A program made the translations under genes and the position numbers. A stretch of DNA of 34,907 nt from Bryobacterales bacterium (GTDB lineage Bacteria > Acidobacteriota > Terriglobia > Bryobacterales > UBA6623), in assembly GCA_022823865.1 (NCBI GenBank), contig JAJEHF010000036.1, positions 1-34,907 on the forward strand. The letters are read 5' to 3'. The notes below the pieces were generated by a model. That model was not told where the DNA came from, made no database searches, and worked only from the letters and a program-made list of their open reading frames with translations. How positions within the stretch are numbered: position 1 is the stretch's first letter; each line of letters begins with the position of its first letter. Shown in pieces: positions 16,372 through 25,091 of the stretch.

Positions 16372-19300
16372 AACTCGAAGCGCAGCGAAGCCTGCATCAC
16401 ACGCGGGCCGCGCCCTGAAGTCACGCGTCCGAAGTTGCCGTTGATCTGCGTGCCCGAAGCGTCGAAGCGCGCCCCCGAATCCACCCCGTCGAACTGGGTG
16501 TGGTTGAACATGTTGTACGCTTCCATCGCAAAACGAATCCGCACGGACTCGCTGACCGGGAAGTACTTGTAAACCGTGATATCCCAGCTATGCAGGCCGG
16601 GTCCCCGGAATACGTCGCGCGGGGCGTTGCCGAAGTCCCCGAAGCCGGGGCCCGCCACGGACTCGGTGTTGAACCAGCGATCGAAGCTCTTGTTGGAGAT
16701 GATCGGGTTCGCTACCATGTTCGCCCTCGGGCTGTCGCCGCCGCCCCAGCGGTCGACACCGTCAGCGTAGCTCATCCCGATTCCGCGCGGGAATCCGCTG
16801 GCAGCCGTGATGATGCCCGCGATCTCCCAATTGTGGAAGACCGCCTCGGCCGCTGGGTTGTCGGCGAACATCGCGGCGTTGGGCAGGCTCCACAGATAGT
16901 TGGCCACGAACATGTGGGTCTGGTCGAATTCCAGCTTGCCGTAATGATACGCCCTCGCGTCGCGGTACTGGGGCAGGCTGTCGCGATCATGATCGCCGAG
17001 GCCCATCGCCTTCGACCACGTGTAAGCGATGCCGTACTGGAAGTTGCTCGTGTAGCGGCGGTTCAGGCTGACCTGCAGGGCGTTGTAGTTGGAATAGCTG
17101 GTGTTCTCCTGATAGTTGATGCCCTGGTAGCCGCGGTACGGCCGCAGGAAGACATCCGGCAGCGGCCGGCCCGTGGACGCGTCCAGGCTGGAATCGAGGA
17201 AGCGCGCTCCCGGCGGCAGCGTGTTGATCTCCCTGGTCGCGTAGAGCCGATTGCCGCTGTTGCCGACATAGCTGACATCGAGCACGGTGCCGCCGCCGAT
17301 GTCTTGCTGGACGCCGAGGCTGTACTGGAAGATCCGCGGCGGATTGAACTCCGGCTGGAACGACTTCACGCTCGGCGGGAACAGAGCCTGTCCGGCGTTG
17401 AGGAACTCGTTCATGTTGCCGAAGTAGATCGTGGGGGATTCCAAGATCGGCGGCGAGGTGGTCACCGTCCACATGGATCCTTGGGCGCCCATGATGGATT
17501 GGGTCTGCACGGCGAACGAGCCGCGGATCGCGGTCTTGCCCTTGCCGAACGGGTCGTAGGCGAAGCCCAGGCGCGGCTGCGGCTGGATCGCCGGTCGCTC
17601 GCGGTAGCCGTGCAGGTAGTCCGTGGAGCCATCCCCGACGATCAGCCCGTTAAGGCGTTCGCCCTGGCCGGGGATCGTCGCCCCGATGTACGGCGCCGGG
17701 AACATGGTTTGCGCGAAGGGGTCGACGGCGACCCGCCTGCCATCCAGCAGTCGGAAGGGAGCGTACAGGTGCGGTGCCGTCGGGGCGTTGTAGCGGCTGA
17801 TTGCGAACGCCGATCCCTCGTTCTCGCGCAGGCGCCAAGGCGTGAAGCTCGAGAACCGGATGCCGATGTCAAGGGTAAGCTTGGGCGTGATCTTCCACGT
17901 GTCCTGCACGAACCACTCGACGGTGTACGAGGCGGCGAGGCCCTCGGTCTGGCCGCTCGACTCCGCGTAGGAGTAGAAGTCTCCCATCAGAGCCGTGGCG
18001 AAGGGGTGGTTCGAATCGAGCGGATTCAGGTTGCTGCGGCGAAAGTCGTACGTTCCCATGTGGCCCGGATCGCTCGATCGCGGCCCCTCGCTGGCATGGT
18101 TCAATTCCCAGTAGAAACCGTACTTGATCGTATGGTCGCCTTTGAACCAGCTCATGTTGTTCGACAGGACGATCCGCTCGTCATGCGCCGCGATGGGCGT
18201 GCGCCGGTCGTAGTCCACGCGCGGTCCGTTGGGCACGCCGCCGAAAGTCATCCTCGGGACGAGGTTCAGCGGATTCGCCGACGGGAAGAGCTGCCCTAGG
18301 TCGGCAAGGCCCGGGTAGGCATCCTTGCGCAGGTTCTCGAGCTGGAAGTCGTCGTTGAGGGCGCCGGACTCCCGGCTCAGGCCCAGCCCGAGGCGGAACT
18401 CGTTGACCAGTGTCGGCGACAGGGTCTTGTTGTAGATGCCCTGCAGGTTCTTGTTGATGTACTCGTAGTGGTGCGCCTGCTTGAAGATGCTGTCGTTGAA
18501 GGCGTTGAACGCGACAGACTCTCGCTGGGCCTGGATGTCCGCGTTCCAGAAGCGCGGGCGGAACGTGATGCGGTCGTTCGGCGTCGGCACCCAGTCCACC
18601 TTGAACTGCCACTGGCCCTTCGGATGCGCCGACGGCGACAGCTCGGTGTAGTTGATCCCCTGCGAAGCGAACAGGCCCTGGTCCGTCGGATTGGGCATGA
18701 AGTTCAAGATGCCCTGCCCGGCCGGATGGATCCTGTGGGAGGGGACGACGTTGCCCGGGAACATCTCCCCGGTCATGTGGTCCATGACCGGAATCAATGC
18801 CCCATTCTGCTCGACGCTGTTCGAAAAGTCTCCGACGCGCTCCATCGCCGTGGGCACCGTGGCGCGGTGCCGGCGGCTCGGCTTCTTGATCCGCCAGTCC
18901 TCGCGGCTGACGAAGAAGAACATCTTGTCCTTCTTGACGGGGCCGCCGAGGACGCCGCCGATCGTGTCAAAGCGATACGGCGGCTTGGCCGAGCCGAAGC
19001 GGTTGTTGTCGAACGAGTTCGCGTTGAGCACTTCGTTGCGCTTGAACCAGTAGCCCGAGCCGTGGAACTCGTTCGTGCCCGACTTGGAAATGATATTGAC
19101 CTGCGCGCCGGGCACGCGCCCGTACTCGGCTTGATAGGCGGTCGACTTGACGCTCACCTCTTGGATCGCGTCCATGCTCACGGAGACGTGGAACGTCGTG
19201 GTGTCGTCGATGTCGTTGCCCGGCATGCCGTCCAGCATGAAGTTGTTCCAGCCGTTCTTGGCGCCCGAGAAGTTCGGCGTGCGCGAGCCCCAGTTGCCTC

Positions 19301-19814
19301 CCAGCGCATCGCTGTTGGCAACCTGCGCAACGCCGGGCAGCACCGTGAGCAGGGCCACGATGTCCCTGCCGCGCTGCATCAGACCGTCCATCTGATTGCT
19401 GGTGAGCAGAGCATTGACGCCCGCGGTGTCGGTTTCGACCGCCGCGCCCTCCGCTTGGACCGTGACCGTTTCGGTAACGGCGCCGATCGAGAGCGGAATG
19501 TTGCCGACAGCCAGGGCTTGGTCGGCGCTGATGATGATCCCCGTTTGTTCGTAGGACTGGAAGCCTTCGGACTGCACGGTCAGCGCATAGGTTCCGGGCG
19601 CCAGCGCCGCGAAGACGAAATTGCCCGCCTCGTTGGACTGGACCATCCGTTGCTCGGACGTGCCGGCATTCGTGATGGTGACCTCGGCGGCCACGATAAC
19701 TTGGCCCGTCGGATCTGTGACGGTGCCCGACAGCCGGCCTGACACCTGGGCCCAGGCGGCGCCGGCGCCTATCGATAGGCAAAGCAGCGTGAGGGCCAGA
19801 ATGCGATAGTTCAT
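16368..19814 (-). CDS. TonB-dependent receptor, Oar-like, with carboxypeptidase regulatory-like domain
   Basis: The 1148-residue outer-membrane protein has a signal peptide (MNYRILALTLLCLSIGAGA, cleavage after AWA), a carboxypeptidase-regulatory-like beta-sandwich domain (about residues 23-105, GTVTDPTGQVIVAAEVTITN), a plug domain (about 110-250) and a large beta-barrel ending in LRFEF, whose final Phe is typical of outer-membrane proteins. This architecture matches the Oar-like receptors abundant in Acidobacteriota, thought to import large or complex substrates using TonB energy. ATG 19814 follows AGGGGGAG; an upstream frame to 19868 adds 18 residues before the signal. It heads an operon with a TPR and a quinoprotein gene. 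The ligand is unknown. Confidence 0.94.
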   Translation of the reverse strand: MNYRILALTLLCLSIGAGAAWAQVSGRLSGTVTDPTGQVIVAAEVTITNAGTSEQRMVQSNEAGNFVFAALAPGTYALTVQSEGFQSYEQTGIIISADQALAVGNIPLSIGAVTETVTVQAEGAAVETDTAGVNALLTSNQMDGLMQRGRDIVALLTVLPGVAQVANSDALGGNWGSRTPNFSGAKNGWNNFMLDGMPGNDIDDTTTFHVSVSMDAIQEVSVKSTAYQAEYGRVPGAQVNIISKSGTNEFHGSGYWFKRNEVLNANSFDNNRFGSAKPPYRFDTIGGVLGGPVKKDKMFFFVSREDWRIKKPSRRHRATVPTAMERVGDFSNSVEQNGALIPVMDHMTGEMFPGNVVPSHRIHPAGQGILNFMPNPTDQGLFASQGINYTELSPSAHPKGQWQFKVDWVPTPNDRITFRPRFWNADIQAQRESVAFNAFNDSIFKQAHHYEYINKNLQGIYNKTLSPTLVNEFRLGLGLSRESGALNDDFQLENLRKDAYPGLADLGQLFPSANPLNLVPRMTFGGVPNGPRVDYDRRTPIAAHDERIVLSNNMSWFKGDHTIKYGFYWELNHASEGPRSSDPGHMGTYDFRRSNLNPLDSNHPFATALMGDFYSYAESSGQTEGLAASYTVEWFVQDTWKITPKLTLDIGIRFSSFTPWRLRENEGSAFAISRYNAPTAPHLYAPFRLLDGRRVAVDPFAQTMFPAPYIGATIPGQGERLNGLIVGDGSTDYLHGYRERPAIQPQPRLGFAYDPFGKGKTAIRGSFAVQTQSIMGAQGSMWTVTTSPPILESPTIYFGNMNEFLNAGQALFPPSVKSFQPEFNPPRIFQYSLGVQQDIGGGTVLDVSYVGNSGNRLYATREINTLPPGARFLDSSLDASTGRPLPDVFLRPYRGYQGINYQENTSYSNYNALQVSLNRRYTSNFQYGIAYTWSKAMGLGDHDRDSLPQYRDARAYHYGKLEFDQTHMFVANYLWSLPNAAMFADNPAAEAVFHNWEIAGIITAASGFPRGIGMSYADGVDRWGGGDSPRANMVANPIISNKSFDRWFNTESVAGPGFGDFGNAPRDVFRGPGLHSWDITVYKYFPVSESVRIRFAMEAYNMFNHTQFDGVDSGARFDASGTQINGNFGRVTSGRGPRVMQASLRFEF

Positions 19815-20013
19815 GATCTCCCCCTGGCAGGATCCCCTGCCCGTGGATTGAACTGATGGCTCGCTCACGCCCTCCGCGATTTACGGCGGACTGAACCCGA
19901 TCAAACGGGAGAACCGCCTCTTGGCGAGCATCCGCCATCGAAAATGTTCCAGAGTGCGATTCACCGTCCAAGCTCCCGTCCGAATGTGTTGCGGCCGAAA
20001 ACCTATGCAGCAC

Positions 20014-20040
20014 GCTATACCCGTCGGCCGAGGCTGTCAA
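20014..20040 (-). promoter_or_regulatory. Candidate sigma-70-type promoter for the TonB receptor operon
   Basis: On the minus strand a perfect TTGACA (20035-20040) is followed after 15 bases by TATAGC (20014-20019). Transcription would start near 20006, giving a leader of about 190 bases before the receptor ATG. The spacer is shorter than the optimal 17, so this is a reasonable but unproven promoter. Confidence 0.4.
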
Positions 20041-20247
20041 GGGGGACATAGGCGAATTTCGTCGCGATTGGGCCGGGACTTGTGCTTAAGGGCAGCTGCA
20101 CAATGTTTTTATGCGTGTTTAGCGCGCGGCGCAGGGCATGCCGATCCGCTCTGACAAGTCCGCGGCAAGCAGCGCGGCTGAAGGACTGAGTGTGTCGCGA
20201 TGAACCCGCCAGGCCTCTTTATCGGGGCAGGCCGCTTGGAGGGCGGC

Positions 20248-20261
20248 GCATGCCGGCATGC
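20248..20261. repeat. 14-bp perfect palindrome
   Basis: GCATGCCGGCATGC is exactly self-complementary, 39 bases after the isomerase stop and upstream of the TonB operon promoter candidate. It could be an operator for a dimeric regulator or part of a 3' hairpin. Confidence 0.5.
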
Positions 20262-20299
20262 CGCAGATCGCTCTGCAAGCAGTGTCTGCCGCCGTGGGA

Positions 20300-21214
20300 T
20301 CAGGAGGAGCCGAAAGCGGAGTCGCAGACAGACTTCAGGTAGGCGAAGTCTGATTCGATGGCGTGCATCTCCTTCTCGATGCGCCGCGCCTCCGTGGGGG
20401 CCTCGATCTTGTACTCCACGTGCAGCGAGATCGGACCGCTGAATCCACTGGCCGCCAATAGCTTGAAGAACTTCGGGTAATCGACCATCCCTTGGCCCAG
20501 CGGGCACATGTGGGAGCGCCACTTGCCGTCGCTCTTTTCCCAGTAGAAGTCCTTGCAGGCGACCATCTTGAGCCGATCCTGCAGCCGGTGGAAGCCGATT
20601 TCCCAGCCCGCCGAGCCGCCCTCGATCGTTGCGTGGCACGGATCAAAGTAGAAGCCGATCTGCCCGGGGTCCGTATCGCGCAACAGCCACCAGTGGTCCC
20701 ACAGCGCGCTCCCGACATACGTGCCCGAGTGATTGTGGAAGCCGCCGGTGATGCCGGCATGGCCGGCGATCGCCGCAAGGCCTTCCACGTCCTTCTTGAC
20801 GCTGGCGAGGTGGCCCTCGAAGTCTGCGTATTGATAGCGGTAGTAGCCGAGCTTGAAGAACGGGATGCCCAGCTTGGCGGCGGCGTACAGCGTAGGACGC
20901 GCCGCAGGGTCCCTGCTGGACAGCAGCCCGGTGGAGATCATCGGCAGCGCGATCCCTTCGGCAGCCAGCGCTTCGAATGCCCGCGGCAGGTCGCGCTCTA
21001 CGTTTTCTGGCAGCACGTGGCCCCGCGGGCGTGTCGTCAGGTCGGCTCCCGCAAAGCCCAGCGAGCGCAGCGTGGCGGCAAGCTCCTTGTAGCCGAGATG
21101 GGGCAGGTGCTTGGTGAACAGGCAAAGGGTCGGCTTGTTCTCGGCCGCGCTGCTGGCTGCCGCGGCGGTCGCGGCGGAGGCAGCGAGCAGTTCGCGGCGG
21201 GTCAGGGCAGGCAT
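20300..21214 (-). CDS. Tat-exported sugar phosphate isomerase/epimerase-like protein
   Basis: The 304-residue protein starts with a twin-arginine signal (TRRELLAASAATAAAASSAA), so it is probably exported folded. The rest is a xylose-isomerase-like TIM barrel: GGFHNHSGTY, IGFYFDPCHA and SLHVEYKIE carry likely metal ligands His, Asp and Glu. Family members isomerise or epimerise sugars and keto-sugars, but many Tat-exported ones have no known substrate. I chose ATG 21214 because GAGGGA lies upstream and the twin arginines follow; the frame extends to 21289. It is the last gene of the six-gene cluster, 10 nt after the DctP-type gene, and may process what that protein binds (inference). Confidence 0.88.
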   Translation of the reverse strand: MPALTRRELLAASAATAAAASSAAENKPTLCLFTKHLPHLGYKELAATLRSLGFAGADLTTRPRGHVLPENVERDLPRAFEALAAEGIALPMISTGLLSSRDPAARPTLYAAAKLGIPFFKLGYYRYQYADFEGHLASVKKDVEGLAAIAGHAGITGGFHNHSGTYVGSALWDHWWLLRDTDPGQIGFYFDPCHATIEGGSAGWEIGFHRLQDRLKMVACKDFYWEKSDGKWRSHMCPLGQGMVDYPKFFKLLAASGFSGPISLHVEYKIEAPTEARRIEKEMHAIESDFAYLKSVCDSAFGSS

Positions 21215-21224
21215 GGGCGTTCCC

Positions 21225-22271
21225 TCACTGTGAGGCTTGCGGGTCGGATCTCTGGGCGCGGTATTCGTCTCTCCAGCGCACCGCTGCATCGAGGAGCTCG
21301 CTTGGAGCGTAGCGATCGCGCAGGCGCGGATACACCAGCTTCATCTCGCGCTTCCATTCGGCTTGCGTGGCCTGGTCGAGCTGGATCACGCGCAGTCCGT
21401 ACTCTTGCATCGAGCGGATTGCAGACGCTTCCTGCGCTCGCGCGGCCTTTTCGATCTCAGCGGTCAGGTCGGCCGCGACTTCCCTCATCCGCTGCTGCTG
21501 GTCGGCCGGGATGGCGTCCCAGACGTTGTTGTTGATCAGCAGCGAGCCCAGGATCGCGACGAAGCGCATGTCGAGCATGTTCGGCGCAGAGCCAAACCAC
21601 TGGTAGCCGGCCGCGATCAGCGGCGGCACCGCGAAGACATCCACCAATCCGGTCTCGAGGTTGGCCTGGAGCTCGGTCAGGTCCAGCGGGACCGCGCGGA
21701 AGCCGAACTCGCCGAACAACCGGATCATGTCATCGTCGCCCTTGGAAGTGTAGAGCTTCATCTCGCGCAGTTCCGTCGGCGTCTGGAATTCCTTGACTGC
21801 GAAGAAGCGCGCCCAGCCGGCGTCGCCCCAGCCTAGGGCAGTGAAGCCCTTGTCGCGCAGGCGCTTCTCCAAGGTCGGCGCCATCTTGTCGAGCACGTAG
21901 TCGAATTCCTCGAGGGACTCGAACATCAGGGGCACCTGCAGCGCGCTGACGCCCTCGTCGAGGAATCCCATGCCGCTTCCGGACAGCAGGGCCGCTTGCA
22001 TCTGCCCGGCGCGCATCTTGCGCAGCATCGTGATCTCGTCGCCGGCCACGCCGCCGGGGTAGATCGCCAGATCGACCGCTCCGTTGGTGATCTCGCGCCA
22101 CTCCTGCCGCATCTTGAGCAGCATCTCGTGAAAGACGCTGTTCTTGGGGGCGACCGTCCCGAGCCTTAGCTTGCTGGCGCGACGTCTCTGGCCGAGCAAC
22201 GATTCCAGGCCCGCGGTCGGCACCAAGCTGGTCAGGACGGCTATTGCCAGCAAGAAGCCAAGTCTTCTCAT
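21225..22271 (-). CDS. dctP: TRAP transporter substrate-binding protein, DctP family (TatP-like)
   Basis: The 348-residue protein has an N-terminal signal (LGFLLAIAVLTSLVPTAG) and the DctP fold: KLRLGTVAPKNSVFHEML at the start, AIYPGGVAGDEITMLRKMRAGQ, and LQANLETGLVDVFAVPPLIA in the hinge region. Such proteins capture small ligands in the periplasm for a DctQ-DctM permease. In common members an Arg in a KIR motif binds the ligand carboxylate; here the matching stretch reads LREMKLYTSKG, with Tyr at that place, so the ligand may not be a carboxylate. The gene lies 102 nt downstream of tatT, and no permease follows. A TATACT hexamer (22330-22335, minus) could allow separate transcription. Confidence 0.9.
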   Translation of the reverse strand: MRRLGFLLAIAVLTSLVPTAGLESLLGQRRRASKLRLGTVAPKNSVFHEMLLKMRQEWREITNGAVDLAIYPGGVAGDEITMLRKMRAGQMQAALLSGSGMGFLDEGVSALQVPLMFESLEEFDYVLDKMAPTLEKRLRDKGFTALGWGDAGWARFFAVKEFQTPTELREMKLYTSKGDDDMIRLFGEFGFRAVPLDLTELQANLETGLVDVFAVPPLIAAGYQWFGSAPNMLDMRFVAILGSLLINNNVWDAIPADQQQRMREVAADLTAEIEKAARAQEASAIRSMQEYGLRVIQLDQATQAEWKREMKLVYPRLRDRYAPSELLDAAVRWRDEYRAQRSDPQASQ

Positions 22272-22373
22272 CGCGCCGTTTGAACCGGCCCAGGCACCTC
22301 AACCGCAAGCCCGGGACAAGGACATTCTTAGTATAGGCGCGGCTCTTTGCCGGCCCTGACGGCCGACCTTGGA

Positions 22374-23336
22374 TTAGAAGAACAGGTCATCGACTCTGGA
22401 ACGCAGCCAGAGTGCTCGGCGCTGCGCGAGGTGGTTGAGCAGCCGGTATTGCTCGTGCGCGTCCGGATCCACAGCGAGCGCCTTGTCCAGCATTTCGTCG
22501 AACAGCGCGCGGTCTTGCTTCGGTATCGCGCGCGCCTCCGCATAGGTCACGAACAGCCCGGCGCGCTCCCCGGTGGACAACTCCAGCGCCCGCCGGTAGC
22601 TTGCTTCCATGACGCTCTCGGAGCCACCCCCCGGCTTGGCCGCCTCCAAGCTCAGCCGGAACTCGTGGAAGGCTCCGCGATCCCACGTTTCGTCCAGCTC
22701 CAGCGCCCGGTCCAGCATCGCGTCGACCTCGCGCAGGCGCACGACCAAGGACGCGTCGGTCGGATCGGCCGAGATCGACAGGCCGAGCGCCGCCCCGGCC
22801 CAGTACAGCAGGTCGATGTGTTTCCTTGCCACGCGCCCGGCGGCCGAGCTGGGGCTGGCGCGAAACTCCTCGGAAATGCCCGGATATGCCGCCTCGAGCC
22901 CCCGCATGCTGAACGCCAGGGAGCGCAGGTAGAGCCTCTTGGCGCGCTCGCGCAGCCGCTTGCCCTCGAGGTAGTCCTCGTCGGACAGCATCTCGCCCGG
23001 TGTGTCCACATAGGCCAGAGCGTACAGCGCGAACCCCTTGGCGGCCGTGACAAGGAGGCCCCGGTGGCGAGGGGTGATCTCAAGCAGGCTCTCGACGAAC
23101 TTGAGGCTGAAGGGCAGGGCGTCGCCCACCAGATCGACATCCGGATCGGTCTCGAACGTGGATGGCCCCGACGCCAGCGCGTCGCCGACCTGGCGGACGG
23201 CGAACTTCTTCACCGAGCAAGCCGAGGCCAGGCAAAGGCAGGCAGCCAGGGTCAAGCTCCAGCCGCGCGCCCGCCCGGCCCTTGCCCGCGCCCTCGACGC
23301 ATCGCCATCTGGGGTAGGTGGCGGATTCCGGCCCAT
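22374..23336 (-). CDS. tatT: TRAP transporter TatT component family lipoprotein
   Basis: The 320-residue protein matches the TatT family, TPR-like helical proteins that assemble with a DctP-type binding protein (TatP), described in Treponema pallidum. The N-terminus has a basic stretch, a hydrophobic segment and a lipobox-like CLASAC, so it is probably a lipoprotein with Cys near residue 40. Family-like features are FAVRQVGDALASG, GFALYALAY and the conserved end region DKALAVDPDAHEQYRLLNHLAQRRA split over about residues 283-308. The ATG lies 4 nt after the DUF885 gene stop, so it is co-transcribed. The downstream DctP gene fits the TatT-TatP pair. Confidence 0.88.
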   Translation of the reverse strand: MGRNPPPTPDGDASRARARAGRARGWSLTLAACLCLASACSVKKFAVRQVGDALASGPSTFETDPDVDLVGDALPFSLKFVESLLEITPRHRGLLVTAAKGFALYALAYVDTPGEMLSDEDYLEGKRLRERAKRLYLRSLAFSMRGLEAAYPGISEEFRASPSSAAGRVARKHIDLLYWAGAALGLSISADPTDASLVVRLREVDAMLDRALELDETWDRGAFHEFRLSLEAAKPGGGSESVMEASYRRALELSTGERAGLFVTYAEARAIPKQDRALFDEMLDKALAVDPDAHEQYRLLNHLAQRRALWLRSRVDDLFF

Positions 23337-23340
23337 GCGC

Positions 23341-25065
23341 CTACAGCTCCAGCAGCCCGCGCACGAACCGCACCGGCGGCGAGCCGAACGAGAGCACCTT
23401 GTCGTGGTACGCCTGCCAGTCCTGGATCGGGCCGTTGCGCTCGATCCAGGCAGCCCGCATGTCGTTGTGCTCGGTGATGCCGACGAAGTAGGTGGAGAGT
23501 TGGGCGGACGTGAGTTGCGCCCGGATCCACTTGCCCGCGGCCTCTCCGTCTTCTTGGAAGCCCTGGCCCATCATCATGTCCATCGCTTCCTGTTCGGTCA
23601 TCGAGCCCGCGTGGATCTTCTGGTCGAGGACGGCATTGATCACGGCTCGGGTCAGCATCTTGAGCTGCTGCATCTTGAAGCGCGCACCACCGAAGCCGCG
23701 CTCGACCATGACCTGCTCCGCATACACCGCCCAGCCTTCGATGAAGGTGCCCGAGGAGAAGATCGAGCGGACCATGGTCGGTGCCTGCAAGCTGTTGGAA
23801 TGGGCGAGCTGCAAGTAGTGCCCCGGGATCGCCTCGTGGACGGTCAGATCTTGCAGCATGAAATCGTTGTATTCGCGGTAGAACGACAGCTTGCGCTCGG
23901 GCGTCCAGTCTTGCGGGGTCGGCGAGATGGCGTAAAAGGTCTCGCCGTTCTCTTCCAGAGGACCGGGCGAATCGCAATAGGCGGTGGAGACGCCCCGGCG
24001 GAATTCCGGCATCACGATGATCTGCAGTGGCTCGTCCGGGACCGAGACAATCCTGCTTTCCCGGGTGAACTCGGTGACTTCCGCCAGGTCCTGCTTGGCA
24101 TCTTCAACGATGGACGAGTCCGTGGAATGGGAATCTGCCAGCATGTCGAGCACCGCCCGAATCACGGCGGGGCGGTCCGCAAGCGCGTCCTCTGCGGCGC
24201 CGGGACGGTGTTCTCGGTACAGCGGCAAGGCCGTGCTGTAGAGTTCTTCCTGCAGCTCGGCCAGCCTCTGCAGCGCGCGTTCGAGGATCTCCTCCATCGA
24301 CAGATCGGAATGCAGCGTGTAGGAGAGCTTGGCGCGGTATTTCTCCTCGCCGATGCGGAACGAGCGGGTCGAACGAGGCAGCAGTTCTTCCCGCATCCAG
24401 CGGCCGTGCTCTTGCAGCGCTTGGATTGCCGCTTCCCTAGCCTGGGCGAGTTCCTCTTCCTTGCCCGGGGCCATGGCGAGGAATTCGTCGAGGCTCTTCG
24501 ACAAAAGGGAGATTGCGCCGTCGTTTTGGCGAATCGCCGTCTCGGTGTGGATTCTCGGAGGGTCGGTCAGGTTCTCGCGGGCTGCGGACAGCGCAGCGGG
24601 GATTGCCTCGAGGCGCTGGTACAGGCTCTGCAGGCGCTCTTCGAGCGGCGCGAACTCCCGTGCCAGCAGCGAGTACAGCGCATCGCCCACGCCGTAGCGC
24701 ATCGGATTCCATTCGTGCTCCCGCAGGACTTCGGATGACCAGACGCTGTATTCGACGTGGTTGCGCAGGATCTCGTAGTCGATGGCGTTGGCAGCGCCCA
24801 GGCGCGCCGGATCGATCGCTGCCAGTTCCTCCAGGTAGCGCTTGTTCCATTCCAGGCCCGCGGCCACGCCGGCAGCCGTGTAATCGTTGAGCCTGCCGTC
24901 GTAGCGATGGTCGCCCAAGGCCGTGGCGTATTCGGGATAGCGCTCGAGAAACTCCTCGATGTAGCTCCCCGCCAGGGCCACGAACCGGTCGTCCTGGGGC
25001 GGCGGCCCCGAGCAAGACAGCGTCAAGGCCACGGCCGAGACGAGCCAGCTGGCATGCGTCTTCAT
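23341..25065 (-). CDS. DUF885 family lipoprotein, probable metallopeptidase
   Basis: The 574-residue protein begins with a lipoprotein signal (LVSAVALTLSCSG, Cys near residue 18) and is otherwise mostly helical. It belongs to the DUF885 family. The signature VHEAIPGHYLQ carries a zinc-peptidase-like His-Glu pair with a second His (HEAxPGH), and TFIEGWAVYAEQ supplies a downstream Glu. Family members are considered peptidase-like; no substrate is clear. I chose ATG 25065 because the lipoprotein signal starts there; the frame is open to 25323 with Arg-rich residues typical of non-coding GC-rich DNA. A TACAAT hexamer six bases before the ATG (25072-25077) and no Shine-Dalgarno suggest an internal promoter and leaderless start. 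Confidence 0.88.
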   Translation of the reverse strand: MKTHASWLVSAVALTLSCSGPPPQDDRFVALAGSYIEEFLERYPEYATALGDHRYDGRLNDYTAAGVAAGLEWNKRYLEELAAIDPARLGAANAIDYEILRNHVEYSVWSSEVLREHEWNPMRYGVGDALYSLLAREFAPLEERLQSLYQRLEAIPAALSAARENLTDPPRIHTETAIRQNDGAISLLSKSLDEFLAMAPGKEEELAQAREAAIQALQEHGRWMREELLPRSTRSFRIGEEKYRAKLSYTLHSDLSMEEILERALQRLAELQEELYSTALPLYREHRPGAAEDALADRPAVIRAVLDMLADSHSTDSSIVEDAKQDLAEVTEFTRESRIVSVPDEPLQIIVMPEFRRGVSTAYCDSPGPLEENGETFYAISPTPQDWTPERKLSFYREYNDFMLQDLTVHEAIPGHYLQLAHSNSLQAPTMVRSIFSSGTFIEGWAVYAEQVMVERGFGGARFKMQQLKMLTRAVINAVLDQKIHAGSMTEQEAMDMMMGQGFQEDGEAAGKWIRAQLTSAQLSTYFVGITEHNDMRAAWIERNGPIQDWQAYHDKVLSFGSPPVRFVRGLLEL

Positions 25066-25091
25066 GCGCTCATTGTACGTTCGGCCCGCCG

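Larger units (their letters stand above)
19815..20299. other. Intergenic region upstream of the TonB receptor
   Basis: This 485-base gap holds the candidate receptor promoter (20014-20040), a leader of about 190 bases with no recognised riboswitch, and a perfect 14-bp palindrome GCATGCCGGCATGC (20248-20261) just after the upstream isomerase gene. I see no plausible protein gene in it. Confidence 0.6.

Noticed and set aside
16500..18299. A 599-codon open frame on the plus strand, antisense to the TonB receptor
   Set aside because: GC-rich genes often leave the opposite strand open. The product is rich in Arg, Val and Ala with no domain, while the minus-strand frame has clear signal, plug and barrel features.
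23038..24738. A 566-codon plus-strand open frame opposite tatT and the DUF885 gene
   Set aside because: It spans two genes that have recognised families on the minus strand and shows no motif of its own.
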